A stretch of 64,000 nt of DNA from Chachezhania antarctica (GCF_003646465.1 NZ_QZEX01000001.1:520236-584235); one strand, 5' to 3'. Positions 1 to 9,836 are shown, numbered from the stretch's first letter. The notes: a model not told the origin generated them from the sequence alone. Translations and numbers: made by a program.

Positions 1-9
1 GAGGGCGGG

Positions 10-624
10 ATGCATCCCAATCCGGTTTTCAAGACGGCGGGCGATGAACGGAACCTTGGCTTCGCCTTGGCGCGTGGCTTTGGCATGCTGGCTGTGTCGG
101 ACCCGCGGGGCGGGCCGCCGTTGCTGTCTCATATCCCGTTTTCAATGAGCGAGGATGGCGCCGCACTTGAGTTGCATCTGGTCCGGTCGAACCCGATCGC
201 TAGGGCGGTGACCGGGACCTGTCCCGCCCGGATCGCGGTCAGCGGGCCGGAGGGCTACATCTCGCCCGACTGGTACGGCATGCCGGATCAGGTGCCGACG
301 TGGAACTATGTTGCAGTCCATGTCGACGGGGTGCTGGAACGGATGGAGGACGGCGCCCTGCGTGGCGTGATCGACCGCCTGTCCGCCGTGTTCGAAAACC
401 GGCTGGCGCCGAAGACACCGTGGACGCTGGAGAAGACCGACCCGGAGATCACGGAAAAGCTGATGCGGATGATCGTGCCCTACCGGTTGACGATCACGGG
501 CCTCGACGGGACATGGAAGCTGTCGCAGAACAAGGCTGATGCGGCCCGCATTGGCGCGGCCGACGGCGCGGAAGAGACCGGGGCCGGGGAGCTGGCCGCG
601 CTGATGCGCGACCTGCCGGTGTGA
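10..624 (+). CDS. PaiB-family FMN-binding negative transcriptional regulator
   Basis: A 204-residue protein resembling the PaiB/FMN-binding split-barrel family, which in Bacillus is linked to repression of degradative enzymes. The family pattern is visible: an early SHIPF segment (about residues 40-44), a central GPEGYISPDWY stretch (about 79-89), then the VPTWNYVAVHV motif and a C-terminal KLSQNK segment. The length fits a complete family member. The ATG follows GAGGG at the very edge of the window, so the upstream context is cut off. It converges on the GST gene with only four bases between stops. The molecular role in alphaproteobacteria is not established; flavin binding is inferred from the family. 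Confidence 0.85.
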   Translation: MHPNPVFKTAGDERNLGFALARGFGMLAVSDPRGGPPLLSHIPFSMSEDGAALELHLVRSNPIARAVTGTCPARIAVSGPEGYISPDWYGMPDQVPTWNYVAVHVDGVLERMEDGALRGVIDRLSAVFENRLAPKTPWTLEKTDPEITEKLMRMIVPYRLTITGLDGTWKLSQNKADAARIGAADGAEETGAGELAALMRDLPV

Positions 625-628
625 CGGC

Positions 629-1228
629 TCAGGCCGCCTGCCCCATCGCGACGACCTTGCGGAAGGCAGGGCGGGCGCGCAGGGACTTCACGTGGCCCAG
701 GATCTTGTCGCTTTCGATCTCGAACTGGATGCTGCGGGCCCAGGCCGCGCAATGCGCCAGGATGATGTCCGGCACGGTGAAGATCTCGCCCGCGATATAG
801 GGGCCTTCGAACTGCGCCTCGATCTGCCGGATGCTTTTCGCGAATTCGAACTGCAGGCTGGGCACCACAGAGGGCACGCGCTTGTCTTCCGGCAGGATCG
901 CCGTCATCCGGCTTGCCGTCCACAGGCAGGCATCCAGTTCGTCCAGCAGCTTGTGGGTGATCCCGTCCTGCCTGGCGCGCTCGACCGTGCCGGCGGGATA
1001 GGTGACGGCATCGTGCTTGTCCGCAAGGTAGGTCATGATCGCGGTCGAATCGGTCAGCACCGTGCCGTCATCCAGCGACATCGCGGGCAGCTTGCCCGCG
1101 GGGTTCACGGCCAGGATTTCCGGGCTTTGCGGGCTGGCGGGTACATGGGTGTAGTCGAGCCCGATCTCTTCCAGGCACCACAGGACGCGCATCGCGCGCG
1201 TGAAGACGTTGCCATAGACGGTGTACAT
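629..1228 (-). CDS. Glutathione S-transferase family protein
   Basis: A 199-residue GST-fold protein. The N-terminal thioredoxin-like half (about 1-75) shows the usual YTVYGNVFTRAMRV strand-helix start, the cis-proline region NPAGKLPAM and the DST motif that contacts the glutamyl part of glutathione. The all-helical half follows, with a GEIFTVPDIILAH segment typical of the GST C-terminal domain. It probably conjugates or reduces an unknown electrophile in the cytoplasm. The substrate cannot be read from the sequence. It stands as a single gene, convergent with the PaiB-like gene, and its ATG is preceded by AGAGGA. Confidence 0.88.
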   Translation of the reverse strand: MYTVYGNVFTRAMRVLWCLEEIGLDYTHVPASPQSPEILAVNPAGKLPAMSLDDGTVLTDSTAIMTYLADKHDAVTYPAGTVERARQDGITHKLLDELDACLWTASRMTAILPEDKRVPSVVPSLQFEFAKSIRQIEAQFEGPYIAGEIFTVPDIILAHCAAWARSIQFEIESDKILGHVKSLRARPAFRKVVAMGQAA

Positions 1229-1287
1229 TCAGGGTCCTCTCCCGTTGGGGTTTCGGGCAAGGTGCCGACCCGGGCCCAAAGGTCAAG

Positions 1288-2319
1288 TCAGACGCGGCGT
1301 TGGCCCAGCATCGCCAGACGGATCAGCGCCCGTTCCACCAGCGCCATGGCCGGCGCCGTGGCCCCGGCCGAACGCAGGGCAAGGTCGGTTTCCGTCAGCA
1401 CCGTCAGCGCGGTTTCCAGCTTTGGCGCGCCCCAGTCGCTGGCCTGCCGGGTGATCCGGTCGCGCCGCGGTCCGAAGACCGGGGGGCGCAGCCGTTGCAC
1501 GCCGGACCGGGGGCCGCCCGGGTCCGAGGCCACGGTGTAAAGCGTCCGGAAATGCCGGGTGGCGCCGATGCACAGGCCCACGGGCTGCGTGCCCTGCGCC
1601 TGCAGGCGGCTGAGAATCGGCCCGATTTCCGCCACTTTCGCATCGGCCACCACGTTGAACAGATCGTCGAGCACGGCGTCCGATGTCTGTGGCGCGCAGG
1701 CGTCGATATCGTCGGGCGACACGGGCGTGACATCGCCATGCTTGTAAAGCGCCAGTTTCTCGGACACCTGCGCGAACGCGCCCGGGCCGATCTCGGCCGC
1801 CAGTGTCTCCAGCAGCGCCAGCGCGTCATTGGGCACCGATTGCACGCCGGCGGCGGTCAGGATGCGCTCGATCTCGGCGCGCGAGGGCGGATCGTCGTAG
1901 ATCGCGGCAGTCAGGACATTGGGGTGCGATTCGAAAAGTTTGCGAAGCTTCGACGTGGCCTTCAGCGTCCCGGCGGTGATGATCAGGCGGGCGTCGTCGG
2001 GCGTCCAGTCGTCCAGCGCGGTTTCCACGGCGGGGGCGATGGCATCGCCGGCCTCTTCGACGAAGATGGCGCGCAGGCCGGGGAAGAAGCCGGTGGCCTT
2101 CAGCCCGTCCAGCAGCGCTGCCGGATCCTTGCGCAGATCGGCACCGGACAGGCGCGTGAGGCGCATCTCCTCTTCCGCGCCGGGGCCCAGAAGGGCGGCC
2201 AGAACCTGCTGGCGTTTCAGCGCGATGCGCATCCCGTCGGCGCCGTAGATCAGCAGCCCGGCCTTGGCCTTGTCTGGCCTGGCGCAGTACGAATCGACGT
2301 CGCGGGCGGAGAGTTTCAT
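1288..2319 (-). CDS. holA: DNA polymerase III subunit delta
   Basis: A 343-residue clamp-loader delta subunit that opens the beta clamp during replication. The family signature is the N-terminal LLIYGADGMRIALKRQQVLAAL segment, with the overall three-domain AAA+-like layout and no usable Walker motif, as expected for delta. The ATG overlaps the stop of lptE by four bases, so it is translationally coupled as the last gene of leuS-lptE-holA, an order I recognise from alphaproteobacteria. The start is clear from this overlap and from the conserved MKLSARDVD beginning. Confidence 0.93.
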   Translation of the reverse strand: MKLSARDVDSYCARPDKAKAGLLIYGADGMRIALKRQQVLAALLGPGAEEEMRLTRLSGADLRKDPAALLDGLKATGFFPGLRAIFVEEAGDAIAPAVETALDDWTPDDARLIITAGTLKATSKLRKLFESHPNVLTAAIYDDPPSRAEIERILTAAGVQSVPNDALALLETLAAEIGPGAFAQVSEKLALYKHGDVTPVSPDDIDACAPQTSDAVLDDLFNVVADAKVAEIGPILSRLQAQGTQPVGLCIGATRHFRTLYTVASDPGGPRSGVQRLRPPVFGPRRDRITRQASDWGAPKLETALTVLTETDLALRSAGATAPAMALVERALIRLAMLGQRRV

Positions 2320-2813
2320 GAGCCGAGGTCGGCCGTGGCCTGAAGCCGCCCGACGAGCCTGTCGGCCATCAGCTCCATCAGGCGGGCCTGTGCATCGCGT
2401 TCGGCGGCGAAGGTTTCGACCGTGGTGCCGGTGGCCGAATAGCCGGTGAAGCTTTCGATCCGGCCGCCGGCCAGCACCTCGCCGGGTTGTCCGATGGGGT
2501 GGAGGTTATAGTCCAGCGTGCCGATCACGCTGTAGCGCGTGGTTTCGTTGTTGGGGGTGACCGCCTGGCCCTCCTGGACGATCGTCAATTCGAAATCCAG
2601 ACGGTAAAGCGGCGTGTCGGGCTGGCCCAGCCGGAATTCCAGCGCCTCGACCAGCAGGAAACTTTCGACGCTGCCGGGGCCTTCGACCAGCACCTTGTTG
2701 CGCAGCGCGCTGCCGGTGCCGCCGGGGCCGTAGACGGGTTCGAACCCGCAGGCGGCCAGGGCCAGCGGCAGCGCCAGAAGCGCGCGGCGTGATGGGGCGC
2801 TACACCACCACAT
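2316..2813 (-). CDS. lptE: LPS-assembly lipoprotein LptE
   Basis: A 165-residue outer-membrane lipoprotein that plugs the LptD barrel and helps insert lipopolysaccharide. A basic N-terminus, a short hydrophobic stretch and the lipobox LALAAC (Cys22) are visible, followed by the characteristic GFEPVYGP motif found just after the lipidated cysteine in alphaproteobacterial LptE. The start lies 14 bases inside the end of leuS, and the stop overlaps holA by four bases, so the three genes form one translationally coupled unit. The MWWCSAP start is unusually short before the signal segment; a nearby alternative start in the same frame is possible. Confidence 0.88.
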   Translation of the reverse strand: MWWCSAPSRRALLALPLALAACGFEPVYGPGGTGSALRNKVLVEGPGSVESFLLVEALEFRLGQPDTPLYRLDFELTIVQEGQAVTPNNETTRYSVIGTLDYNLHPIGQPGEVLAGGRIESFTGYSATGTTVETFAAERDAQARLMELMADRLVGRLQATADLGS

Positions 2814-5439
2814 TCACGATCCGTCCGGGCACGACGATGACCTTCTTGGGCGTGGCACCGTCAAGGCTTTTCTGTACCGCGTCGGTGGCCATCGCGATGG
2901 CCTCGACCTCGGCCTTGTCGGCCTCGCGCGGGACGTGGATTTCGGCGCGGCGCTTGCCGTTGATCTGGACGGGCATCGTGATCGTATCCTCGATTAGCAT
3001 GGATTCGTCGGCCTTGGGCCAGGGCGCCTGTGCGACAAGACCTTCGGCCCCCAGCCACGGCGCGCGGGAAACGACCCCTTCGGCGCCCAGCATGGCCCAA
3101 AGCTCCTCGCTCAGGTGCGGGGTCATGGGCGACATCAGCTGGACCAGCGCCTTGACCGCCTGCAGCTTGGCATCGCGCCCGGCCTTCGACCGGGAAATCG
3201 TGTGCGTGAAGGCATAGAGCTTGGCGATGGCGGCATTGAAGCCGAAGCTTTCGATGCCGCCGGTGACATCGTGGATCGCCTTGTGCATCTCGCGCAGGAG
3301 CGCGTCGTCATCCTCGCCGGGGCCGTCTTCCATCGCCATGGTGTCGGTCGCCAGCCGGTAGACGCGGGCGAGGTGCCGATGCGCGGCCTCGGCGCCCGAT
3401 GCCGTCCATTCCACATCGCGTTCCGGCGGGCTGTCGGACAGCACGAACCAGCGCGCGGTGTCGGCGCCGAAGGCCTCCACGATGCTGACCGGATCGACGA
3501 CGTTCTTCTTCGATTTCGACATCTTGGCCGACGGTACGACTTCGACCTCCTGCCCGCCGTCTTTCAGGACGGTCTTGCCGTCCTTCACTTCCACGTCTTC
3601 GGGCAGGTGATAGACGGGGCGGCCACGGTCATCGTGGGTCTGGTAGATTTCGTGCGTGACCATGCCCTGCGTGAACAGGGCATTGAACGGCTCGTCGCAT
3701 TTCGCGGGCAGATGACCGGTCGCCTGCATCGCGCGCGAGAAGAAGCGCGAATAGAGCAGGTGCAGAATCGCATGTTCGACCCCGCCGATATACTGGTCGA
3801 CATTCATCCAGTAATCGGCATCGGCCATGTCGGTGGGCGTTTCGGCGCGGGGCGCAGTGAACCGTGCGAAGTACCACGACGAATCGACGAAGGTATCCAT
3901 CGTGTCGGTTTCGCGTTTGCCCGGCTTGCCGCAGGACGGGCAGGGCACGTCGCGCCATGTCGGGTGACGGTCCAGCGGGTTGCCCGGGACCGTGAAGTCG
4001 ATGGGTTTGCCGCCTTCGTCATAGGGCAGGGTGACCGGCAGGTTTTCCTTCTTCTCGGGCACCACGCCGCAGTCTTCACAGTGAACCACGGGAATCGGGC
4101 AGCCCCAGTAGCGCTGGCGGCTAAGCCCCCAGTCGCGCAGGCGGAATTGTACCTTGCCGGTGCCCAGCCCCCTGGCTTCGGCCCAGTCGATCGTGGCGTC
4201 GATGGCTTCCTGCCCGGTGGCCACCTCAACGCCTGCGGGCTGATCGACCCAGCGGACCTTTTCTGTTTTCGGCGGCACGAAAGCCTCGGTTCCGACAGCC
4301 GTATCGTCATCCATCGCGAAGAAGGTGTCGATGACCGGCAGATCGTATTTCCGCGCGAAATCGAGGTCGCGCTGGTCATGCGCCGGGCAGCCGAAGATGG
4401 CGCCGGTGCCGTAGTCCATCAGCACGAAGTTCGCGACCCAGATGGGCAGCGTTTCGCCTTCATGCAGCGGGTGCTTCACCGTCAGCCCGGTGTCATAGCC
4501 CTGCTTTTCCGCCTTCTCCAGTTCCGCTTCCGACGTGCCGGACTTGCGGCATTCGGCGTTGAAGGCCGCGAGCTTTGCGTCGTCCTTCTCCAGCGCCTTG
4601 GCCAGCGGGTGGTCGTTGGCGATGGCGATGAAACTGGCGCCCAGCAGCGTGTCGGGGCGGGTGGTATAGACCTCGATCCCGTCCAGCCCGTGGGCCGGTT
4701 CGGACATCGGGAACACCATCTGCAGGCCGCGGCTCTTGCCGATCCAGTTCTCCTGCATCAGGCGTACCTTGGCAGGCCAGTCATCAAGCGTGCCGAGCGC
4801 CTCCAGCAGTTCTTCCGCCATCGACGATATCTTGAAGAACCATTGCGTCAGCTCGCGCCGTTCCACTTCGGCGCCGGACCGCCAGCCCTTGCCGTCGATC
4901 ACCTGTTCGTTGGCCAGAACGGTCATGTCGACCGGATCCCAGTTCACGACGGCGTTCTTGCGGTAGACGAGGCCCTTTTCCATGAAGTCGAGGAACAGCG
5001 CCTGCTGCTGACCATAATATTCCGGATCGCAGGTGGCGAATTCGCGCGACCAGTCGATGGACAGGCCCAGGGGCTTCATCTGCGCGCGCATGTCGGCAAT
5101 GTTGCCGTAGGTCCAGTCCTTGGGGTGGCCGCCCGATGCCATCGCGGCGTTTTCGGCCGGCATCCCGAAGGCGTCCCAGCCCATCGGGTGCAGCACGCTG
5201 AACCCGGCGGAGGCCTTGTAGCGCGCGATCACGTCGCCCATCGTGTAGTTGCGCACGTGGCCCATGTGGATGCGCCCCGACGGATAGGGGAACATCTCCA
5301 GCACATAATACTTCGCCTTGCTCTCGTCGCGGCGCGCGCGGAACAGGTCGGCCGCGTCCCAGGCTTCTTGCCATTTCGCTTCGATCGCGCCGGCATCGTA
5401 GACGGCGGTCGGCGTATTGGTCTGGGTATCCTCGGGCAT
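2800..5439 (-). CDS. leuS: Leucyl-tRNA synthetase
   Basis: An 879-residue class I aminoacyl-tRNA synthetase that charges tRNA-Leu. The HIGH-type motif reads HMGH at residues 58-61, preceded by the family stretch MFPYPSG, and the KMSKS loop reads KMSKSKKN near residue 640. Between them lie the large CP1 editing insertion and a zinc-type segment with the spaced cysteines VHCEDCG and CPSCGKPG. The length matches bacterial LeuRS (about 860-880). It heads the leuS-lptE-holA operon. Confidence 0.98.
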   Translation of the reverse strand: MPEDTQTNTPTAVYDAGAIEAKWQEAWDAADLFRARRDESKAKYYVLEMFPYPSGRIHMGHVRNYTMGDVIARYKASAGFSVLHPMGWDAFGMPAENAAMASGGHPKDWTYGNIADMRAQMKPLGLSIDWSREFATCDPEYYGQQQALFLDFMEKGLVYRKNAVVNWDPVDMTVLANEQVIDGKGWRSGAEVERRELTQWFFKISSMAEELLEALGTLDDWPAKVRLMQENWIGKSRGLQMVFPMSEPAHGLDGIEVYTTRPDTLLGASFIAIANDHPLAKALEKDDAKLAAFNAECRKSGTSEAELEKAEKQGYDTGLTVKHPLHEGETLPIWVANFVLMDYGTGAIFGCPAHDQRDLDFARKYDLPVIDTFFAMDDDTAVGTEAFVPPKTEKVRWVDQPAGVEVATGQEAIDATIDWAEARGLGTGKVQFRLRDWGLSRQRYWGCPIPVVHCEDCGVVPEKKENLPVTLPYDEGGKPIDFTVPGNPLDRHPTWRDVPCPSCGKPGKRETDTMDTFVDSSWYFARFTAPRAETPTDMADADYWMNVDQYIGGVEHAILHLLYSRFFSRAMQATGHLPAKCDEPFNALFTQGMVTHEIYQTHDDRGRPVYHLPEDVEVKDGKTVLKDGGQEVEVVPSAKMSKSKKNVVDPVSIVEAFGADTARWFVLSDSPPERDVEWTASGAEAAHRHLARVYRLATDTMAMEDGPGEDDDALLREMHKAIHDVTGGIESFGFNAAIAKLYAFTHTISRSKAGRDAKLQAVKALVQLMSPMTPHLSEELWAMLGAEGVVSRAPWLGAEGLVAQAPWPKADESMLIEDTITMPVQINGKRRAEIHVPREADKAEVEAIAMATDAVQKSLDGATPKKVIVVPGRIVNVVV

Positions 5440-5569
5440 GGGCGTGGGCGATCCTTCGAAACTGGGCCTTCAAAACAGGTATGGGCCGGACCTGTGCAGG
5501 TCCGGGCCTGGCGACCTCATAAAAGGATTGAGACGCGGTGACCAGAGCCCAGCCGGGCCCGGGCCCACG

Positions 5570-6061
5570 TCAGAACTTGTCGTCGGAGATCCGGAGCTGT
5601 CGCGCGCGCGACAGGATCGCGTCTTCCACCGCGCGGGTGGTGGCCGGGCTGACCGGACCGCCCTGCGTCTGCAAGGACACGCTGAGAGACCGGGCCGTCA
5701 GCGACGGATCCTTGATATGGACGGTCGCGCGGTACGATCTGCCGCCGCCGGGCGGCCGGCCATAGCCGGTGACGATCAGGCCGGTGAACGGATCGACCGT
5801 CTGGATCGGCAGGAAATTCAGCACATCCAGCGATGCAGTCCACAGATATCGGTTCACCTGAACCTGCTGGCTGCTGGTATCGGGGCCGAAGATATCGAAG
5901 ATCGACGTCCCTTCGGACATTTGTTCACTTGGAGCAGTAATTGACGGAGTTGCCGGTTCCGCGGCACTGCCATCGGCATTCCGGTTGCCACATGCAGCAA
6001 GAGACAGGGCCATTGCTGCGAGCAGACCTGCAATGCTCCAAGGACGGGCGCGGAGCTTCAT
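5570..6061 (-). CDS. DUF3576 domain lipoprotein
   Basis: A 163-residue predicted lipoprotein with an N-terminal signal and the lipobox SLAAC (Cys24). The downstream pattern matches the alphaproteobacterial DUF3576 family: STIFDIFGP-like start (here TSIFDIFG), VNRYLWTASLDVLNFLPI, DPFTGLIVTGY and a C-terminal RARQLR helix. The function is unknown. The product is expected in the periplasm or on a membrane surface. It lies 130 bases upstream of leuS and is transcribed in the same direction, so it may be the first gene of that transcript. The assignment rests on family pattern, not on any known activity. Confidence 0.87.
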   Translation of the reverse strand: MKLRARPWSIAGLLAAMALSLAACGNRNADGSAAEPATPSITAPSEQMSEGTSIFDIFGPDTSSQQVQVNRYLWTASLDVLNFLPIQTVDPFTGLIVTGYGRPPGGGRSYRATVHIKDPSLTARSLSVSLQTQGGPVSPATTRAVEDAILSRARQLRISDDKF

Positions 6062-6390
6062 CGGGTCACACCTTGGTTTTATTGACGTTTCGCGTGATTA
6101 CCGAACACGGAGACTCACCGCAAGGTCAATAGATATACTGTGGGAGACCCGGCCGAATTTGCGCGGGGAATCGTCGTGTTGTACGGTGCCGCAAGGGCAG
6201 GCAGGGGCGGGACGGGCCGGGACGGTGCCCCCAGCGTCATAAGACTGTGGCATTGCTGCACCAAAATCCGCGGCATTGCCGATGCACCGGCGCCAGCACT
6301 TGCCCCAGCGCCCCTAAAAAGCGAAACCGCTTTCATACCCACGCCGGATTCACTGGCTTGGGCGTGTGAATGAAACCCGAGGGGAAAACC
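6062..6390. other. Divergent intergenic region upstream of the porin gene
   Basis: These 329 bases separate the DUF3576 gene from the porin and must hold both promoters. I see no convincing coding frame. A dyad, ATTCAC at 6348-6353 and GTGAAT at 6366-6371, sits just before the porin ribosome site and could form a short 5' UTR hairpin. A TATACT at about 6133 is a possible -10 but lacks a good -35. Nothing firmer can be assigned. Confidence 0.4.
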
Positions 6391-7452
6391 ATGAAAAAGG
6401 TTCTGATCCTGACCACCGCACTCGTCGCGACCGCTTCGGTTGCAGCTGCGGATGTCCGCTTCAGCGGTTATGGCCGTTTCGGCCTGGACTATAACAGCGA
6501 AAATGACGAAGGCGTCGGCGGCAATGGTGTTCGTACCACCAACCTGACCAGCCGTCTGCGTCTGCAGGTGGACATGTCCACCGAAACCGACGGCGGCGTG
6601 GGCTTCAACGCTCGCTTCCGTGCTCAGGCCGACAGCCGTAACAACCGTCCCGGCCGGTCGTTCACCGACCCGTCCGGCGTTACGCGGATCCTGTCCGGTG
6701 GCGCAGAATTCAACGGCGCACGCTTCGGTGTGACCTACGGTGGCCTGACGGTCAACGTCGGCAACATCATCGGCGCAGTTGAAAACATGCCCGGCCTGTA
6801 CCTGCCGACGACTTCGGCCGGCACCGGTGTCGACGGCTCGAGCTTCCAGTCGGTTGTTCTGAACTCCGCTGGCGACCAGTTCTCGTGGGACGCATATTCG
6901 TCCGGCGGCATTGGCGCGAACGGCCTTGAAGCCCTGTACGCAGTCGGTGGCTTCACCGGTCACCTGTCGTACTCGCAGACCAACGTTTCGGCACCTGGCG
7001 CGAACGACGCACAGACCAACGTCGGCCTGATGCTGACCTACACGTTCGGCGACTGGACCGTGTCGGCAGCGCGTCAGCAATCTTCGCTGGACGGCGGCAC
7101 CGCCAACCCGGAAGAGCTGACCGCAGCGTCGATCTACGGCGACATCGGCATGTTCGGCGTCGGCTTCGCAGTTGGCGACAACGACGGCACCTACAAGTAC
7201 ACCCTGCGCGGTTCGGTTGACGTCGGCCCGTCCGGCACGCTGCTGGCATGGGTTTCGCAGGAAGACGACACCACGATCGCTGGTACGGACTTCGGCGGCA
7301 CCTCCTACGGCATCAACTACGAGTATGACCTGGGCGGCGGCGTGACCCTGATCGCGGGCGCAGCGAACTACCCGTCGACCGGCGGTGCACCGACCGGCAC
7401 CGACATCGACGACGTGACGCGCGCTCAGACCGGTGTTCGCTTCAACTTCTAA
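6391..7452 (+). CDS. Outer-membrane porin
   Basis: A 353-residue general-diffusion porin of the Rhodobacter type. The signal peptide MKKVLILTTALVATASVAAA is followed by the mature start DVRFSGYGRFGLDY, the usual first strand. Alternating amphipathic strands run throughout and the protein ends in an aromatic residue (VRFNF), the outer-membrane sorting signal. The start is placed at the second in-frame ATG because it gives a clean signal peptide and follows GAGGGG. Codon use differs from the neighbours, with many GTT, CGT and GCA codons, as expected for a very highly expressed gene. A strong terminator follows. Confidence 0.93.
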   Translation: MKKVLILTTALVATASVAAADVRFSGYGRFGLDYNSENDEGVGGNGVRTTNLTSRLRLQVDMSTETDGGVGFNARFRAQADSRNNRPGRSFTDPSGVTRILSGGAEFNGARFGVTYGGLTVNVGNIIGAVENMPGLYLPTTSAGTGVDGSSFQSVVLNSAGDQFSWDAYSSGGIGANGLEALYAVGGFTGHLSYSQTNVSAPGANDAQTNVGLMLTYTFGDWTVSAARQQSSLDGGTANPEELTAASIYGDIGMFGVGFAVGDNDGTYKYTLRGSVDVGPSGTLLAWVSQEDDTTIAGTDFGGTSYGINYEYDLGGGVTLIAGAANYPSTGGAPTGTDIDDVTRAQTGVRFNF

Positions 7453-7478
7453 GTTGACGCACACGGTTTGACAGATTT

Positions 7479-7508
7479 GGGCAGGCCCTCGGGCCTGCCC
7501 TTTTCTTT
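7479..7508 (+). terminator. Rho-independent terminator of the porin gene
   Basis: A perfect GC-rich hairpin with arms GGGCAGGCCC and GGGCCTGCCC around a short loop, immediately followed by TTTTCTTTT. It lies 27 bases after the porin stop, as expected for an abundant monocistronic mRNA. Confidence 0.92.
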
Positions 7509-7558
7509 TCCGGCGGAATGTTGTTTCCCTTCGGCCTACGCGCAGCGGGAGGAACCTC

Positions 7559-8221
7559 ATGTCCGTGGACGAGATCGAAGAACGTATTGCCAAGGCCGCA
7601 ACCGATGCCGGGCGGGATCCGGGTTCGGTCACGCTGATCGCGGTGTCCAAGCAACAGCCGCTCGACCGGGTCGAGGCGGTGCTGGATGAAGGCTATCGGA
7701 TCTTCGGTGAAAACCGCGTTCAGGAGGCAGCCGGCAAATGGCCCGACTTCCGGGCGCGCTATGACGGCATCAAGCTTCACATCATCGGCCCGTTGCAGAC
7801 CAACAAGGCCCGGCAGGCGATGGAAATGGCCGACGCGATCCATTCCGTCGACCGACCCAAGCTGGCCAACACGCTTGCCCGCCTCGCGCAGGAGATCGGC
7901 ACCTGCCCGGAGCTGTTCATCCAGGTGAACACGGGCGAGGAAGAGCAGAAGGCCGGCGTGCTTCCGGCCGACACCGATTTCTTCATCGAGACGTGCCGCG
8001 GGCTCGACCTGCCGATCCGAGGCCTGATGTGCATCCCGCCGGTGGAGGAAGAGCCGTCGCTTCATTTCGCGCTGCTGGCCAAGATCGCCGAACGCAACGG
8101 CCTTGGCGGCCTGTCCATGGGGATGAGCGGCGATTTCGAGAAGGCGGTGAGCTTTGGCGCCACCCATGTGCGCGTGGGATCTGCCATTTTCGGGGACCGG
8201 GACTACCCGGCGAAGGGCTAG
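7559..8221 (+). CDS. YggS/PROSC family pyridoxal-phosphate homeostasis protein
   Basis: A 220-residue single-domain PLP-binding protein that buffers cellular PLP and affects amino-acid pools rather than catalysing a known reaction. The PLP lysine lies in the family motif LIAVSKQQP (about residues 25-33). The segments FGENRVQE, LHIIGPLQTNK, FIQVNTGEEEQK, GLMCIPP and LSMGMSGDFEKAV are all diagnostic. The length fits the family. The gene converges on the YkuD-domain gene with a four-base overlap of the coding ends. Confidence 0.95.
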   Translation: MSVDEIEERIAKAATDAGRDPGSVTLIAVSKQQPLDRVEAVLDEGYRIFGENRVQEAAGKWPDFRARYDGIKLHIIGPLQTNKARQAMEMADAIHSVDRPKLANTLARLAQEIGTCPELFIQVNTGEEEQKAGVLPADTDFFIETCRGLDLPIRGLMCIPPVEEEPSLHFALLAKIAERNGLGGLSMGMSGDFEKAVSFGATHVRVGSAIFGDRDYPAKG

Positions 8222-8712
8222 ACGATCACGCGGGTCCGGCCGGGCACGATTCTTTCGGTGATCCACAGCAGATCTTCCGGCGAAAAGGCGATGCAGCCTT
8301 CGGTCGGATGGACGGGCTTGCGCCAGCGGTGCAGGAAGATGGCCGAGCCGTTGCCCGGTTCGGGCTCCACGAAGTTCCAGTCGGTGACCAGCACGACATC
8401 GTAAAGCGGATCGGCCCGCCGCAGGCGTTCGTGGCTGTAACCATGGGGCGCGCGGACGATACGGTTGTAATCGGGATCGCGCGGATCGTCGGACCAAAGG
8501 TCGCTGACGCCGATCGCGCAGGCCTCCGGGTGGGGCGCGGGCAGGCGATCGGGCCGGTAGAGGATGCCGATGATGCGCCAGATGCCCGCGGGCGTGGCCC
8601 CGTCGCCTTCGCGCTTGTCGGCGCGGACGCCACCGCGGCCGATGCTGCAGGGGAACGTCCAGCCCTGAAAGCGCAGGCCCGAAGGCGTCAGGACCAGATC
8701 CTCCGGCGTCAA
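8218..8712 (-). CDS. L,D-transpeptidase (YkuD) domain protein without signal peptide
   Basis: A 164-residue protein with the YkuD catalytic signature: a histidine in IFLHRW, then TEGCIAFS about a dozen residues later, supplying the nucleophilic cysteine. Classical family members cross-link peptidoglycan at meso-diaminopimelate in the periplasm. No signal peptide or membrane segment is visible: the protein starts MTPEDLVLTPSGLRFQGW. Its localisation and substrate are therefore uncertain. It overlaps ribA by four bases and is probably co-transcribed with it. Confidence 0.82.
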   Translation of the reverse strand: MTPEDLVLTPSGLRFQGWTFPCSIGRGGVRADKREGDGATPAGIWRIIGILYRPDRLPAPHPEACAIGVSDLWSDDPRDPDYNRIVRAPHGYSHERLRRADPLYDVVLVTDWNFVEPEPGNGSAIFLHRWRKPVHPTEGCIAFSPEDLLWITERIVPGRTRVIV

Positions 8713-9836
8713 AACAGGTGGCCCGACTTGGCGGCCTTGGTTTCAAGATAGGCGCGGTTGTGTTCGGTATGGCCGGCGATCAGCGGCACGCGTTCGGTGA
8801 CCGTTATGCCTTCCTTTTCCAGCATTGCCACCTTGGCCGGGTTGTTCGTCAGCAGCCGCGCCTGGCTGAAGCCCAGCTTGCGCAGCAATTCCGCGCCGAT
8901 GCGGAAATCGCGCTCGTCATCCTCGAACCCCAGCCTGTGGTTGGCCTCGACCGTGTCGAAGCCCTGATCCTGCAGCGCATAGGCCCGCATCTTGTTCGCA
9001 AGCCCGATGCCCCGGCCTTCCTGGTTCAGGTACAAAAGCACACCGTTGCCTTCCGACCCCATCTGCGCCATCGCGCCGCGCAATTGCGGGCCGCAATCGC
9101 ATTTCAGGCTGCCCAGAAGGTCGCCCGTGAAACAGGCGGAATGGACCCGCGCCAGCACCGGCTGGTCGCGGTCGGGGCGGCCGATCTCGACCGCGTAATG
9201 TTCCTCCCCGCCATCTGCGGGGCGGAAGACATGCAGGCGCCCGGCCTCGGACACGGCAAGCGGCAGGCGGGCGTGGACCACGGGTTCAAGGTTGAGCGGA
9301 CCCAGGGTCAAGCGCACGGCATCGTCCTGATCGACGCGGGTGATGGTCTGAGGCACCAGCGCGGCGGCCGCGGGCTCCAGCGGGGCGACGATGGCCGCGG
9401 GCAGAAGCTGGGCCGACTTCGCGATCTGGATCGCCGTGCGGTGCAGATCGGCCGAGCCTTCGCGCAGGCTGAGAAGCGGGCCCTTCATCGGCGTGGTCAG
9501 GTCGCCCGCCGGATCGGCGACGGACCGGATCCACGCGAAATCGGCATCGGCTGGAAGCTGGATGCGCGCCAGGTCGCCATCGTAGGCGCGGGCCTTCAGC
9601 GTTTCCGCCCGCCGCGCGGTGATGGCCAGCGCGACCGCCCCCGACAGGGCACGGAACAGGTCCAGCCGGCCCGGCGTCAGCGTCTCGGCCGCGGCTACAA
9701 GAACCGCCCGGCCTGCCCGGTTTATCACGATGGGCATGCCCATCCGCAGATCGCCGCGCGCACGCGCCAGAACCTCGGCCGCGTCGGGGGCGAGGGTGCG
9801 GGCAGCTTCGGCCGGTCCGGTATCGCTGTTGCTCAT
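8709..9836 (-). CDS. ribA: GTP cyclohydrolase II with an extra N-terminal domain
   Basis: A 375-residue protein whose C-terminal half is GTP cyclohydrolase II, the first step of riboflavin synthesis. The zinc cysteines lie in HSACFTGDLLGSLKCDCG (about 232-249), followed by YLNQEGRGIGL and RLLTNNPAK. The first 170 or so residues look like a diverged partner domain; I do not see the acidic and Asp/Thr motifs of a working DHBP synthase (RibB). ATG at 9836 is preferred over 9845 because a weak purine-rich site precedes it. The coding end overlaps the YkuD gene by four bases. Confidence 0.9.
   Translation of the reverse strand: MSNSDTGPAEAARTLAPDAAEVLARARGDLRMGMPIVINRAGRAVLVAAAETLTPGRLDLFRALSGAVALAITARRAETLKARAYDGDLARIQLPADADFAWIRSVADPAGDLTTPMKGPLLSLREGSADLHRTAIQIAKSAQLLPAAIVAPLEPAAAALVPQTITRVDQDDAVRLTLGPLNLEPVVHARLPLAVSEAGRLHVFRPADGGEEHYAVEIGRPDRDQPVLARVHSACFTGDLLGSLKCDCGPQLRGAMAQMGSEGNGVLLYLNQEGRGIGLANKMRAYALQDQGFDTVEANHRLGFEDDERDFRIGAELLRKLGFSQARLLTNNPAKVAMLEKEGITVTERVPLIAGHTEHNRAYLETKAAKSGHLF

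Noticed and set aside
3115-5541. An open frame of about 800 codons antisense to leuS
   Set aside because: GC-rich codon bias keeps the antisense frame free of stops; it has no motif, ribosome site or plausible composition, and leuS is certain.
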